Source: Craterostigma plantagineum (taxonomy: Eukaryota > Streptophyta > Magnoliopsida > Lamiales > Linderniaceae). Taken from it: a stretch of 64,000 nt of DNA. Positions 52,129 through 63,689 of the stretch are shown here, piece by piece. Position 1 is the first letter of the stretch. Each line of letters opens with the position of its first letter. The stretch is from positions 1,364,001-1,428,000 of the forward strand of contig JAPQWV010000127.1 in assembly GCA_027422505.1 (NCBI GenBank), read 5' to 3'. The notes under the pieces were generated by a model that saw nothing but the letters and a program-made list of their open reading frames with translations, was not told the DNA's origin and did not search any database. Made by a program: the position numbers and the translations under genes.

Positions 52129-53139
52129 AACACAGTCTCCCCGCGTTTCCCTCTCCTCTTTCAACTCTGTTTCTCCTTTTTTTCCTTTTTCAAGAGAAAA
52201 ACAGATTATGGAAATATCAGCAGTGTTCGATTTTGGGGCGAGCTGGTTTTGTTTTAGATGGTCACTGCAAATGAGCTGATCATATTTTCAACAATTATTT
52301 TTAATTTATAAAATACTTTTTGAAATTATTTATCAGTTACAGAGAAGATAAATTATTCCAACTTTTTGGAGCCCATATCGGCCCAAATTCCTTTTCTTGG
52401 GCTACATAATTTCATTTCAAATTCTCCGAACAATGATAGCCTTATCTATCCCTGTATTTCGATAATATATATCGACATATAAATATGTGGACGATATTCT
52501 ATCAAAGATTTATGTTTTTTTTTTTTTTTTTTTTTTTTATAATGCGGCCGCAGTACCGCCTACCGGCACTTGCATGAGCTCAGCAGCTAAGCTTCACAGC
52601 GAAATCAGGTTATCTTTTAGCAATATTGCAAGTGTTCTCTAGCTTTCTGTATTGGTAATCGTCGGGTTCGATTAATGTAGCGTGGAGATGGTTACTGGTA
52701 ATATTCATTTTTAGGATGATTGCTGTTTAAAATGGTAACTGTTAGATGATCCTAGCTGAAATTTGCCCTTTTTGTTTAATCTCTTGGTCGATTTTTTTGA
52801 TTGACTGCTTTCATGAGAGGATCCTCGAGTTTTGCGTTAAAATGGGGTAGAGTATCGCGTTAAAATGGTTTTATCCTGTGTTCAATACGAAAATCGACAG
52901 GTATAACTCTGATTGAATGAGAATTGGGGCTAAGAATCAGTAAGTGGTATTCAGTATGTTACTTTAAATTTGATTTGTCTTGCTCGTGGGTATTTTGAAG
53001 GTTGATGGTTGAAAATTAGAACAAAGACGTGTTAGATCAGCTCGTCGGCATTGCTTGCAGGTTTGAATTTCCCCAAGCGATTGAAGAGGGCCTTGTTTGA
53101 TGCTGTTCAGTTCATTGATAAGTTGCAGGAAATTTTGAA
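52129..53139. other. Divergent region Mpv17 / PPR
   Basis: Contains both 5' regions, a long poly-T run (about 52508-52539) and AT-rich sequence. The 5' UTR of the PPR gene probably lies in 52.55-53.14 kb. No gene seen. Confidence 0.5.
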
Positions 53140-55188
53140 ATGGGCTACCTTCATGAGTACGACAAAGGGACGACCAATTCAGGGATTTACAGAAGAATTC
53201 AGAGCAGTACTACAATAGTCAAGGATAAATGGATTCAAGATAATCCTCTCAAGGTTCTCATAATCTACTTCTCCAGACTTAATCCGATGTTGAATGTTGT
53301 AAAGAAAATGTCTCTTTATTGTAGGAGACATCTCGTGAAGTTGAGATCCATTTTTATCCCACTTTTCCAAAGTCCAAACCCTGCTCTTCGTGCGTGAGCG
53401 AAGAGAGTTGCAAAATGGTGTGCTCAAGAACGAAATTGATGAACGTTCTCCTGGAAAAGGGGAAGCCTCAAGAGGCCCTATCCATTTTCAACAATCTGAT
53501 TCAAGGAGGTCATAAGCCGTCCCTAGTGACATACACGACCCTTTTAGCTTCTTTGACTTTTCAGAAACGCTTCGAATACATACACGCAATTGTCTCGCAA
53601 GTGGAAAACAATGGAATGAAGCCCGATTCGATGTTTTTCAATGCCGTTCTCAATGCATTTGCTGAATCTGGGAACATGGAAGAAGCCATGAAAACTTTAT
53701 CGAAGATGAAGGAACATGGCATGAAGCCCACCACCAGCACCTTCAATACGTTGATCAAAGGATATGGAATTGCTGGAAATCCTGAAGAATGTTTGAAGCT
53801 CTTGGAGCTGATGTCCAAGGAAGCCAATGTAGAACCTAATCTCAAGACATACAACATTCTTGTTCGGACCTGGTGTAGTAACAAGAACATAGAAGAGGCT
53901 CGGAATATGGTGTGTAAGATGGTAGACTCGGGGATACAACCTGATGTTGTTACTTACAACACAATCGTGACTGCTTATGCTCAAACTGGTCGAACAGAAG
54001 AGGCTGAAAATGTTCTTTCAGAGATGCCAAAGAGAAAGGTACAGCCCAATGAGAGAACCTACGGTATCATAATTGCTGGATATTGCAAAGAAGGTCGAAT
54101 TAAGGATGCTTTGAGATTCGTGTACAAAATGAAGGAGCTGAAACTACGGCCTAATCTCATCGTTTTCAACTCATTGATCAAAGGGTTTCTTGATTTGTCA
54201 GATAGAGATGGTGTCGATGAGGTAATTCCTTACAATTTTTATTTTCTTTTTATCAAATATATTTCTCTTCTCCACACCTCACATGGATTTAAAGAAAAAA
54301 GCTACTGATGCATATTTCCTATAACAGGTTTTGACATTGATGGAAGATTTTGGAGTCAAACCAGATGTGATCACTTTCAGCACAATCATGAATGCTTGGA
54401 GTGCAGCAGGTTATATGATCAAATGCCAAGAAATCTTCGACGATATTGTGAAGGCAGGGATCAAACCAGACGTTCATGCTTACAGCATCCTCGCAAAGGG
54501 CTACGTACGCGTCCAACAACCCGAGAAAGCCGAAGAGGTGCTAAAATCCATGAAAAACTCCGAAATCAGCCCTAACGTTGTGATCTTCACCACCGTGATC
54601 AGCGGCTGGTGCAGCTCGGGCTCTATGGATTCTGCTATGAGGGTCTTCCAAACTATGATTGAGAGTGGAATATCACCGAATTTAAAGACTTTCGAAACCC
54701 TAATCGGAGGCTACGTCGAAGCTAAAAATCCGCGCAAAGCAGAGGAAGTGCTTTTGCTCATGAAGGAGTTCAACGTCCGCCCTGAGAAGAGCACCTTTTC
54801 GCTGGTTGCAGAGGCATGGAGATCGACGGGCCTAACCAAGGGGGCTAATAGGGTAATTTCAGCATTCAGAAGGCAGAACATGGCACATATAACAGAAGAA
54901 GAAACGCAGGACGAAACTCCATTGGATAGCTTAGAACAGATCCATCACGAAGCTGCAAATTTTTCGAGGCTTCGAATTCCAAGTGTTGTTACGGCTTCGA
55001 AAAGAAACCGAGTGGTTGTCAGAGAAGCTGAGTATTCGTCTGAGTCCAAGAATTTTTCTAAGGCGATGAATCTGACTTGTCGTTTTGGGGAACGAATGGG
55101 TCCAATTGTGAGGCAGAGGCGTTTTCTAGGGCAGATTTACAGTCATGGCCAGTTTGTGCCTCTGTGCGCTGGCCTGTTGCTGAACTAA
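53140..55188 (+). CDS. Pentatricopeptide repeat protein, At5g25630/At5g21222-like
   Basis: P-class PPR protein resembling Arabidopsis At5g25630. Three exons (53140-53253, 53325-54221, 54328-55188) join in phase 0 to 623 residues. The motif core begins after [20 protein letters not shown]; At5g25630 has a matching Cys-rich head followed by RSRTKLMN. About twelve 35-residue motifs follow ([90 protein letters not shown]). The C-terminal ~120 residues are not PPR. Exon 1 ([19 protein letters not shown]) has no clear presequence, so targeting is uncertain and the true start could differ; the exon 1-2 join keeps the frame, which supports it. The RNA target is unknown. Confidence 0.85.
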
Positions 55189-55446
55189 AGGTGTGATCTG
55201 TGTGTGTCTGTGTGGATATATGCAGAGTTGACTCAACCTTGTGTACAGATACAACAAAGACTTGTCAATTACATCCTCTTCTTGTTAATCTGTCTGTCTA
55301 TGCAGAATTTCTTTATTAAATATCATGAAATTATTACAGTGCTTAAAGGGTACAACCAAAGACTTCGGATTAAGAAAAAAACCAAGAACCAGAAATCAGC
55401 AGATCATTCTTCTAAAATCTCTCACGACAATAGAGAGCAGATACTT

Positions 55447-56719
55447 CTACAATCCAAACACTCTCATGACTGACAACCCACAGACAAGAACTATGGCATA
55501 GATGCAGAAGTCGATGAACAATCCTCCGAGTATCTTCTGAAACAGCAACGCGACCTCAAAAGCTTTTCCCAGCTGTTCGACCAAATCGTTTCCACCAAAC
55601 GTTGGAACACTTCTCTTCAGCCACTCTCTGAACCCCGACCCTCTCGTTTCCAGTGTAAGTCGCCCGAAAACGATCGACATATTGGTCAAGAAAAGCAGAA
55701 AAACTGGCCTGAGAAGTAAGGTCTTCTTCACGATGTTCCAGCCCAGAATCGGGAAGTTTGCGGAGGATAAGGTTACGAGCAAACCAACTGATACAGAACA
55801 GATTAGGCGAATCTTCTCAGAATCTGAAACCATGGATGATATCTGAGCGGTTGTGAGGGCATTTTGGTGGTGATGGTCCTGTTGTTGGTTTTGGGTGTTC
55901 AGAATGGAATTTTGCACGGATGATGCTACTTGGGGATAAGTCTGCGATATCGAGCAAACCCATTGCTCTAGACACAATGTCATTTCCTTTTCCAGGACTA
56001 CGCGATGAGGGCTCGGGTTTCTTGGTAAGAACGTCTTGTCGGTCAGGGTTTTGGTTAGCCTCTGGCAATGTCGGAGTAGAGGGGACGGATATGTTTTGAG
56101 AGGAATCTGCAATATCACGGTCTAATTAACAAGTCAATATTGATCATGTTTGTGAAATGATCTAGGAAAAAGCGAGGCAAGTTTTGGATTGAGGCAACGG
56201 AAATTACTATATAAGAAGGATCAGATATTTGCTAAATACTACTAGGATCTAGCAACGAATCATATAAAGAACAACCTTATGCATACAAGAATGGATAAAG
56301 TTCAGGCATTTTAGACATCGTGTTAAAGCAAAATCATCAATAAATCATCGAAAACAAGCAAAACTGAATCACAGATCATTCCTTCGCTAGTACTTTGAAA
56401 TATTTCAGCAATTTCAACCAGGTTCAATTAAAAACCAAAACCATCAAACAGAGGAACAACCTAAAAAACCAAGGATTCGTTCGATAGCAAAAAGATAGAG
56501 CACAACTTAGACATATATCCACATAAATCCATCAGACGATAAACTGCTGGTAGTAGTACCATCAGCTGGACGCGCGTCGGATGTAGATAGAGGTATATCG
56601 GAATCGGAAGGGAGCGACTGGATGCGGCCGGTGATTAGAGCCAGGCGGTCGGATCCACGCGCCGCGATACGACGCCGTCTATCCTCTCTGCTGACGTTGC
56701 CGCCCTCCGCCGTCGCCAT
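55447..56719 (-). CDS. GET2/CAML-like ER receptor component, with an apparent frameshift
   Basis: The N-terminus MATAEGGNVSREDRRRRIAA has the RRRRI basic cluster used by GET2/CAML-type proteins to bind GET3. The C-terminal part has three hydrophobic segments (KIRLICSVSVGLLVTLSSAN, LLLRPVFLLFLTNMSIVFG, LFIDFCIYAIVLVCGLSVM). This is the layout of the plant GET2 homologue (Arabidopsis At4g32680), which with GET1 inserts tail-anchored proteins at the ER. Exon 1 is 56560-56719 with donor GATG|GTACTA, phase 1. Exon 2 starts at 56106 and in that phase reads DSSQNISVPSTPTLPEANQN...DIADLSPSSII, but the membrane part (ALTTAQISSMVSDSEKIR onward) is in another frame, open from 55447 to above 56100. Either a weaker donor nearer 56513 is used, or one base has been gained near 55920. 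The family call is from layout and a few motifs. Confidence 0.65.
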
Positions 56720-57704
56720 TGCTTCTCCGTTTTTCTTTTGTTTTTCGCAATCAAATTAATTTCGAGTGATAATGGAATCTAATTTGGATGAGAAACAAGA
56801 AGCCTCACTCAATGCGCTTTAATGGGGAACATCTCCACCTCTCCACGTTCTTAAAAAAAAAGGCATTAATTGTTGTGTTATAATTACGTTATTACCCATC
56901 AATTCCAAGGCATCACACGTGTTCTTGTGTAAACATGGAGTGATGTTTGTGGGCTTTGTATTATAGAGGCCCAACTGAGATGGGCTTAACGACCACTAAA
57001 TGGGTTGGGCCTAGACCTTTTGTGCAGATCCATCATTTGTTCACAATTTTCATATTAAAGCTCAAAATGAACTTCAATAATTTCAAACAACAAACTTCGA
57101 TAGTAGTATGTAGTTGCGACGTTTCTTCACTAATTTAGATCCAATAATTGTTCGTAATTTCACATTTTACCTTAAAAACGCCCTTTAACAAGATAAAATG
57201 CGAGAAATCTTAAGTTCCTCATTTATCCATTTGTGATTTTCTGAGGCATATCAACACACAAACCAAACCCCTGTCGCCGTCAGCAAATGGCTCGTGACGT
57301 GGGATCACATAATTGCTTAACGCTTAAGCATCGCTATTGATGTTCCAAAAAAAAAAAAAGCAAACAGCATGACAAATTTAATAGTAATGCGCAATCAGCG
57401 GAGTCATGCCATTATTATTTATCCTATCTATGCGTATTTTTCCCCGTCGTGATTCTTTTTTAAATGAGTTATTAAAATCTACGAAATTCATCCCGTCCTA
57501 ATAAAACATAACACGACAAATAATTTATTCGCGGATTTCTGAAAATCCGCGAGGGAGTGACCACATACTGAACTGTGACACACAGTAGCCATCAGCCCTT
57601 AGTGTGACACAATATATATATATATATATGTGCGTTGCATGTATCTCTTAATATATATGGGTCTAGCATTTATTCCTAATAATATTAGAGAAACGCACTA
57701 AAAT
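56720..57704. other. Divergent region GET2-like / B-box
   Basis: Promoters of both genes. The B-box side has a TATATATA run at 57612-57629 and a GTGACGTGGG (bZIP/G-box-like core) at about 57294. No gene seen. Confidence 0.5.
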
Positions 57705-58532
57705 ATGAAGAAGATGAGGAGTCAATGCGATGGCTGCCAGGCAAAGGCGGCGAGCGTCTTCTGCTACACGGCGGAGGAGATTGCCCTCTGTGAGAGCTGC
57801 AACGCCAAGCACCACGGCGGCGCGCCGCCGCCTCACCCGTGCTTCAAGTTTCAGTACCCCGCCGCCAATCAGTTTCCCACATGTGAGATTTGCCAGGTGT
57901 CGTCTTCTCTTTTCTTACCGTCATCATGTATATATATAATATATAAATATTTCCTGCATGTCTGCTACATCTAACGATATATATATATATCTATATGTAT
58001 GTGTGTATGTATGTATATTGTTGGAAACTGAAAAGGAGACGAAGGCATTTATATTTTGCATGGAGCACAGGGCGGTGACTCGCCGTATCTGCGATATATA
58101 GCAGGCACCACTCTTGTGATATAAGTGGGCGATGGGGCACAGTAGGTTTTTGATCACCGGCGCCACCCTATGCTCCGACGACGACCACCACGGCGGCGGC
58201 GGCGCCTCCCTTGATGAGTCGCCAAAGGCCCAAACGGCCAGCAACACCACCGCCACCACCTCAACTAGTGGAAGAGGAGGAGGCGGTTTTGACACGTCTT
58301 CCGACGACCCTTATGGCTTATTGGTAATATAGTTATAAATATAATATGTCATAATATATATTTGCCATTGCATGTGTGAATTATACACTTATTTACACAC
58401 ATATATATAATATTTGTACCTAACTGTTTTTACTATTGGTGACAGAAGAATGGCAATGGGTATGGTTCGAGTTTCGAAGATACTGATCTGGGATGCTATT
58501 TGAGCTCATTATCATCGCCTAGGAACTTCTAA
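57705..58532 (+). CDS. B-box zinc-finger gene with a broken second B-box (possible pseudogene or single-B-box form)
   Basis: Exon 1 (57705-57896) encodes MKKMRSQCDGCQAKAASVFC and a first B-box with C-x2-C, C-x8-C type spacing (ALCESCNAKHH), then TCEICQ, the start of a second B-box. The expected continuation at 58036 reads ETKAFIFCMEHRAVTRRICD, clearly B-box 2, but the LLC cysteine is Arg and the frame hits TAG at 58099 and TGA at 58117. Downstream the same frame is open again: GHSRFLITGATLCSDD, matching the HQRFLLTG block after B-box 2, on to TTG|GT at 58323. Exon 3 (58446-58532) ends SSLSSPRNF. If splicing used the AG at 58124-58125, exon 2 would start at 58126 in frame and give a ~155-residue single-B-box protein. 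Plant BBX proteins are light-signalling transcription regulators; single-B-box microproteins are known. Confidence 0.6.
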
Positions 58533-59001
58533 GAATTTGAATTTAATCATATTGTTCTTTAATACTATCAGCTTTATTATAGTATTTAATAAAAATAATT
58601 TAGTTTCAAAGCCTTTTTTGATGTATTCCCACTCTTCCAAGTTGTGAGCTTACCACCATATCATAATTTCCAAAAAATAGAACTAATCCAATTACGGGAT
58701 TAATGGGTTTTGATACTCAACTCAAAGGCCACATTTGATGCAAGAAAATACCAACAAACAGACAATGAGAAAGGAAGACACACCACAGCACACCATTAGG
58801 AGCAATTAGAACAGAGCATTACAAAAATGGTCCATGTAGTCCAACTAGTAACCAAAAGATGAATCAGGTTCTCAATAATAATAAAGAAAGCATTCCATTC
58901 AACAATTATCCCTTCAAACAGGTTAAACAATCCAAGATTACCTCCAGATCCGTAATCGAACGATCGAACTCATTCTCACATGAAGTGGTCAAGTTATTGC
59001 T
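58533..59001. other. Convergent 3' flanks
   Basis: The 3' UTRs of the B-box gene (+) and of the lysine-rich protein gene (-). No gene seen. Confidence 0.55.
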
Positions 59002-60515
59002 TTACCGTGTGGGTTGTTGATTGTAATGGTTCTTCTCCTTCTTCTTAGCAGCAGCGAGCTTCGCGTTTCTTGCAGCAGCTTCTTGGGCTGCTGCTCGAGC
59101 GGCGGCGTCCATCTCTTTGCTTGATTTCTTCTTCTTAGAAGATGCCATCTTTTTGAGCTTCTCCTTCACATCAATGGATGATGATGATGCATCGTCAACA
59201 ACTTGGTCAGTTACAGCACCTTTTCCCTCACCATTGGTAGCTTCTGAGGCGTCGGGGTGTTCTTGAGTCTCCTTGGCGTCTTTCTTATCCTTCTTCTTCT
59301 TCTTCTTTGCGCTTTTCAACTCATGGACAGCATTGTCCTTTTTCTCCCCACCTTCGTCGACTTGAAGAGCTTTGAAATTTTTGCTGGCATCTACAAGTGG
59401 GCGACAAAAGATGACATAAATTTAATTTTGAAAGTGGCGATATATTGATGGATGGCCATTATTATGTAAGATATAAACAATATTGTTCCCCTTAGCAGCT
59501 GAGTTTTGCTACAAAGTGTAAAAAGTCCAAGATGGGGAGATAAAGTGAAGGAAAATGGATTATTGAAGAAACCCGAATAATTTCGATGAGATACAATTAC
59601 CAGGAGGCTGATCTTCGGTCTTTTCTTTAGGGTTAACTCCCAAATCAGCTAAAATTGCATCAAGTTCAGCGAGCTCTTTCTTGCGCCTCTCCTTCTTGGA
59701 AAGTTGCCTCTCCGTCTCTTTAGCAGCTGCTGAAACTGCCGCGGGCTGTTTCATCTCTGGCTCAGGTTGGTGCTGAACCTCAAGCTCGTGATCGTGCTCC
59801 TCTTCCACATCATCATCATCATCAACGACATCGTCGATAAGTTCATCTTCGCTTTCGCTTTCATGCTGCATTCAGTTAGACAACGGTGAAAAACAATGTT
59901 TGGAAGTCCCAAATGATTACTTCACAAGCTACCTATGTTGCAAGACATAAAATAGATACGTTTTGACGCACTCCTCAGCTCAAACAATACTAGTCTTCGG
60001 TCCTACTTTCTCAGAGAATCACACAAGACCGATAAACTCAACAAATCAACAATCGTGCCATCTCAGAAAAAACTAGCTCCTAGTGAGTCAACGGGCCACA
60101 TTGTTGCCAAAAATATCTAATCATAGGCAGCAAAAATCCAATCAAACAATCGACACAAACAACGAATAGCGAGTCAATTTACCTCCACATGTTCGTCGTC
60201 TTTTCCCTTCACTTCATCTCCCGAACCACCCCATATAGCCTTCGGCGGGGCAGTGGTGGCATAGTAATCGTCATCATCCTCGTCATCCACATCCGCCCAT
60301 GACTTTGCGGTCAAAGGCGCAGGTGCCCAAAAGACCTTACTCTCCTCCTCCTTATCACCGCCCCTTGATTTCGAACCTTTCGACGAAGCCCCTTTCGAAG
60401 AAACCTTCTCCTTATCTGATTTCTTCTTCTTCCTCAAACTCTCCAAAGCCGCAAAAACATTGGTATTGTTCATGCCAAGAGAACCCTCATCTCTCCTATT
60501 ACCACCTCCAACCAT
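59002..60515 (-). CDS. Conserved plant Lys/Glu-rich protein, unknown function
   Basis: Three exons (60183-60515, 59601-59865, 59002-59390) join to 328 residues. I start at ATG 60515 (MVGGGNRRDEGS), because the open frame upstream begins only with GTG. Features: NNTNVFAALESLRKKKKSDK; the motif VFWAPAPLTAKSWADVDDED followed by DDDYYATTAPPKAIWGG; an acidic stretch; a basic block ETERQLSKKERRKKELAELD; and an Ala/Lys-rich coiled C-terminus (SSKEMDAAARAAAQEAAARN) ending KNHYNQQPTR. I recall plant orthologues with the same head and tail but no assigned role. The charged, disordered character and KKERRKKEL block suggest a nucleic-acid or ribosome-associated protein; this is weak inference. No signal or membrane segment. 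Confidence 0.85.
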
Positions 60516-60967
60516 CTTTCTCCCTTTCCCCACACTCCTTGCAGCTGAATCAAAAGTACTGGGTGCAATAGATGCTATCAGAAATCGCTAAATCGAGAGC
60601 AATTGAAAAAAGGGCTATCCGATTAAAACAAGAAAATAGCAAAATTTCGAAAATCCAGCGAAACTTCGAAGAGGTGTCGATTCTCCAATCAGATTATCTT
60701 ATCTAGGCTGATTAACGAACCGCGGGTAATCTATTATATTGCGGAAGAATTAGTTTTTCCGATTGTTCAAGAGATTGAGGCGGATAAACAGATAGATAGA
60801 GACGTAATCAGATATGCTCCCAAGGTCTTTGCGGACGGACCGAACACAAGTTCTTGAGGGTTTCGGCGTTTTGAAGGCAGGATGAGGACACACATATTAC
60901 AATTTCGACACAGAACTATTTTTTATTTATAAATGGTCCCTACTTTTTACGTGAAGAAAAGAAAGTA
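60516..60967. other. Upstream region of the Lys-rich protein gene
   Basis: Probably its 5' UTR (possibly with an intron between about 60545 and 60830) and promoter. No other gene seen. Confidence 0.45.
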
Positions 60968-61645
60968 TAGTAAAACTTCTATAAATTAATAACATTGGTA
61001 CCATAAAATTTTATTAATTTAGAGAGATATTAATATATCGATAAATTAATATTTTATTAATTAAAAGAGATACTCTTTAAATTTAACAAATTTAGAATGT
61101 ATTAACGATAATGAATTCAAATATTTCTCATTAATTATATTCATGTACTCAACACGATTTGCGAGTGTGAATTAATGAAAAATATCGTTTGAAAATTAGT
61201 CAAGGTACAATATCAAATGCTCGCAGGATATCAAAATCAGCCAAACTTTTAGAAGGGTGGGGATATTAATTAAGCGACACAAAATGACGAGAACAACTCT
61301 TCACATTTTTCTGTTGCACCTAGAAAATTCGGCATTGAACTACTGATTGCAATTTAAAAAGTTAAGGATAACATCCAATTAGATTAAAATTTAAGAAAAT
61401 ATAGTAACAAATAGATTCTTATTTTAGCAAATTACCATAGTTTACAATTGTAATTTTTATGAATTATTAATTAGAGTTTTAATGGGACCAAATATTTATA
61501 AGGGATTTTCTAAAAAATTATTATATTATTATCTTATCGAATTTGATAATTTTTTACAAAGGCCCAAATCAGGACCAAAAAATTTTATTAGTTTAGAAAG
61601 ATTATTAATTTATAGAGTATTAATTTATAAGGTTTTAATGTACTA
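60968..61645. mobile_element. Non-autonomous TIR DNA transposon remnant
   Basis: The left end TAGTAAAACTTCTATAAATTA and the reverse complement of the right end TAGTACATTAAAACCTTAT-AAATTA are imperfect inverted repeats. Subterminal copies of ATTAATTTA-GA-type motifs and a CCATAAAATTTTATTAATTT / CCAAAAAATTTTATTAGTTT pair occur near both ends. The body is very AT-rich and non-coding. The target duplication was not identified. Confidence 0.6.
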
Positions 61646-61771
61646 CAATTTAAACCAAGACCCTCCCGAGGGGCCGAGCCGAGTCGCTGGACTGGAACCC
61701 TAGAGAGCGCACGCTCTCCAACAACTAAAATCACAGAGTTCGGCTTCGGCATAACAAGCGTAAATCTGAAA

Positions 61772-62112
61772 ATGGCAACTATGATGGTAAGCTCGATTGA
61801 TCCTTCCCTTGCCTATGACGTTCATTTTAGTTTAGATGTACTTTTATTTTATTTTTTTTTTACGATTTTTCGTTTTTGTTTCGTTTCGATTTTCCTGTAG
61901 CTTTGTACTGCTTCTCAGTTCCTCTGTAGCTGATTGGTAGGAACCCGATGTACTGAAAATTGTTAAACTCTGTGATTTGCTCGTCGATTAGTTATTTTGT
62001 CACCTAGGGTGTAAGTAATGGATCTTCACCATTTTTAATGTTTTAACTAATGCTTGTTATATTTCTGTGAATGCAACAGCAACCTCAGATAATACTTCTC
62101 AAAGAAGGCTGA
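61772..62112 (+). pseudogene. Truncated copy of CCT7 (TCP-1 eta) 5' exons
   Basis: ATG at 61772 encodes MATMM then GT donor (61787). After an intron, exon 2 at 62080 reads QPQIILLKEG and then TGA (62110-62112). The family start is MA(S/T)MM-QPQIILLKEGTDTSQGKAQ, so this is the exact 5' end of the eta subunit of the cytosolic CCT chaperonin with the exon 1/2 join preserved, broken after the tenth residue of exon 2. The rest of the ~560-residue chaperonin is absent. The upstream GC-rich leader (about 61660-61771) may be the copied 5' UTR/promoter. Confidence 0.75.
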
Positions 62113-62234
62113 GACCTGTCAGAAACAGAGTGCCCCAACGGTAAATATGAATCAATATCATTGTTCTTACCGTTCACTTAATGAAGTAAAAAAAAATATA
62201 AAGAAAGAAAGAAAGCATTTCTTCTAAATTGCAG

Positions 62235-62473
62235 GCTCTAACATTCAACAACTGCTCAAACCTGAGATTGAGCAATTTGAAGCTGATGAATGCACAGCAG
62301 ATGCGCTTAAACTTTCAGGACAGTCAACCTTCGAATCCTCGACTCTGTAATTAGGACAGGTTTTTACTGATGAAATCGTTTACGCGTATCGCAGGCGATG
62401 ACTGTGTCTCCATAGTAAATGGGTGGAGGAACGACGTCGAAGTGAGGAACATAGTTTGCGGGCGCATTGGCTA
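62235..62473 (+). pseudogene. Polygalacturonase gene fragments
   Basis: After an AG acceptor (62234) the sequence reads ALTFNNCSNLRLSNLKLM then NAQQMRLNFQD, the parallel beta-helix region of plant polygalacturonases, and stops at TAG 62352-62354. From 62394 it reads GDDCVSIVNG, the catalytic GDDC motif, then VEVRNIVCG, another GH28 block, ending at TAA about 62471. Between the two pieces the NTDGIH-containing segment is missing. So this is a decayed GH28 relic lying directly behind the CCT7 fragment on the same strand. Confidence 0.75.
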
Positions 62474-63383
62474 AAGGCACTGAGATTTTGTTTGGTAGTG
62501 ACCCCTCTTTATCATCATCATTCATTACAAAGACTTCCTTTGTCAACAAAGCGATTGCTTCGATTTCTGCGTGTAAAAAATTCATTCTTGAATTCTTCTT
62601 TTGCACCTTCTCTTCTATATATACATATATATACTCTTTATGTACCCTACTCACACCACAAACAAAAACACACACAGTTCTTGCTGACGTCACAAAACGG
62701 ATATATACATACATATTAGGGTTCTTATATTTCGATCTTCTGCATTGATCTTCATAAGGTACGTTGATTGGTTTCAATCTCCATAGTTAGTTATTTAGCT
62801 GGCTCGATATTCAACGTGAATTCAAGAAACGAAGACAAAGGAAAAGGTCGATTAAAAGGTTAGAAATTTTATGCATAGGTATGTGAATTTTTCTGGTGAT
62901 GGATAGATCTGATCCAAGACGTACAAAGGTAAGTGTTAATGTTATGATTGATTGATAGCTTTGAAGATGTAATAACTTCGGAAATATCTGAGTCAGCATC
63001 AGCACTGTGCTGCTGAAAACGATGTCAGTAGACAATGCTCATAGATATTTCTAGTTGGGGAATAGAATAATTATCATGACCCAGTTGAGAAAACACAATG
63101 ATAACTCTTCAAGAATATAAACTCTCTATGTTCTATATTCTATTTAAAATATGCATTTCCTTTCTTATCATCAGCTTCAAGCTTTTTGAATATATATATA
63201 TATATATATATATGTAATTGAAAACCATATTCTCTGATTTCGTATACGATCCGTCGTTTCTTATAGTATATATTATCGTACAGGCCATGAAAGAAGTTTC
63301 TCTTAGAGTAGAACTAAAATAATCAGACAGCTACACAGTTCTTACAATCTTCGGATGATTCTTCAGTATTCATCATCATCGCC
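62474..63383. other. Upstream region of the poly-His gene
   Basis: AT-rich, with TA microsatellites at about 62618-62632 and 63190-63213. It presumably holds the promoter and 5' UTR of the gene starting at 63384. No gene seen. Confidence 0.5.
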
Positions 63384-63689
63384 ATGGAGAAAAAGCTTGC
63401 AAATCGTTACGACAAGGATTACATGAAAATGGCTTTGCTAAAGCACCAAGAGATCTTCAGAGAGCAGGTAAAACATAAATTAAACTAAAATTAGATCTCT
63501 TAATCATCTTCTAAAACACCAACCATTACCGACAGGTTTACGAGCTTCATCGACTTCACGAAATCCAGCAACATCTTATGAGGGACATCGCAAAAAACAA
63601 ACGTTGTAATCATAAAGATCCACATTACTCGACTATCCATAGCAACCCTCAAGCAAGGAAACTAATAAGCCTTGACCTTGAAAGACCAC

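Noticed and set aside
52508..52552. Poly-T run followed by a NotI-like GCGGCCGC, possible cloning artefact
   Set aside because: The order (T-run then GCGGCCGC) is opposite to an oligo-dT/NotI primer, and the sequence continues naturally into the spacer. Most likely a chance GC-rich octamer next to a homopolymer.
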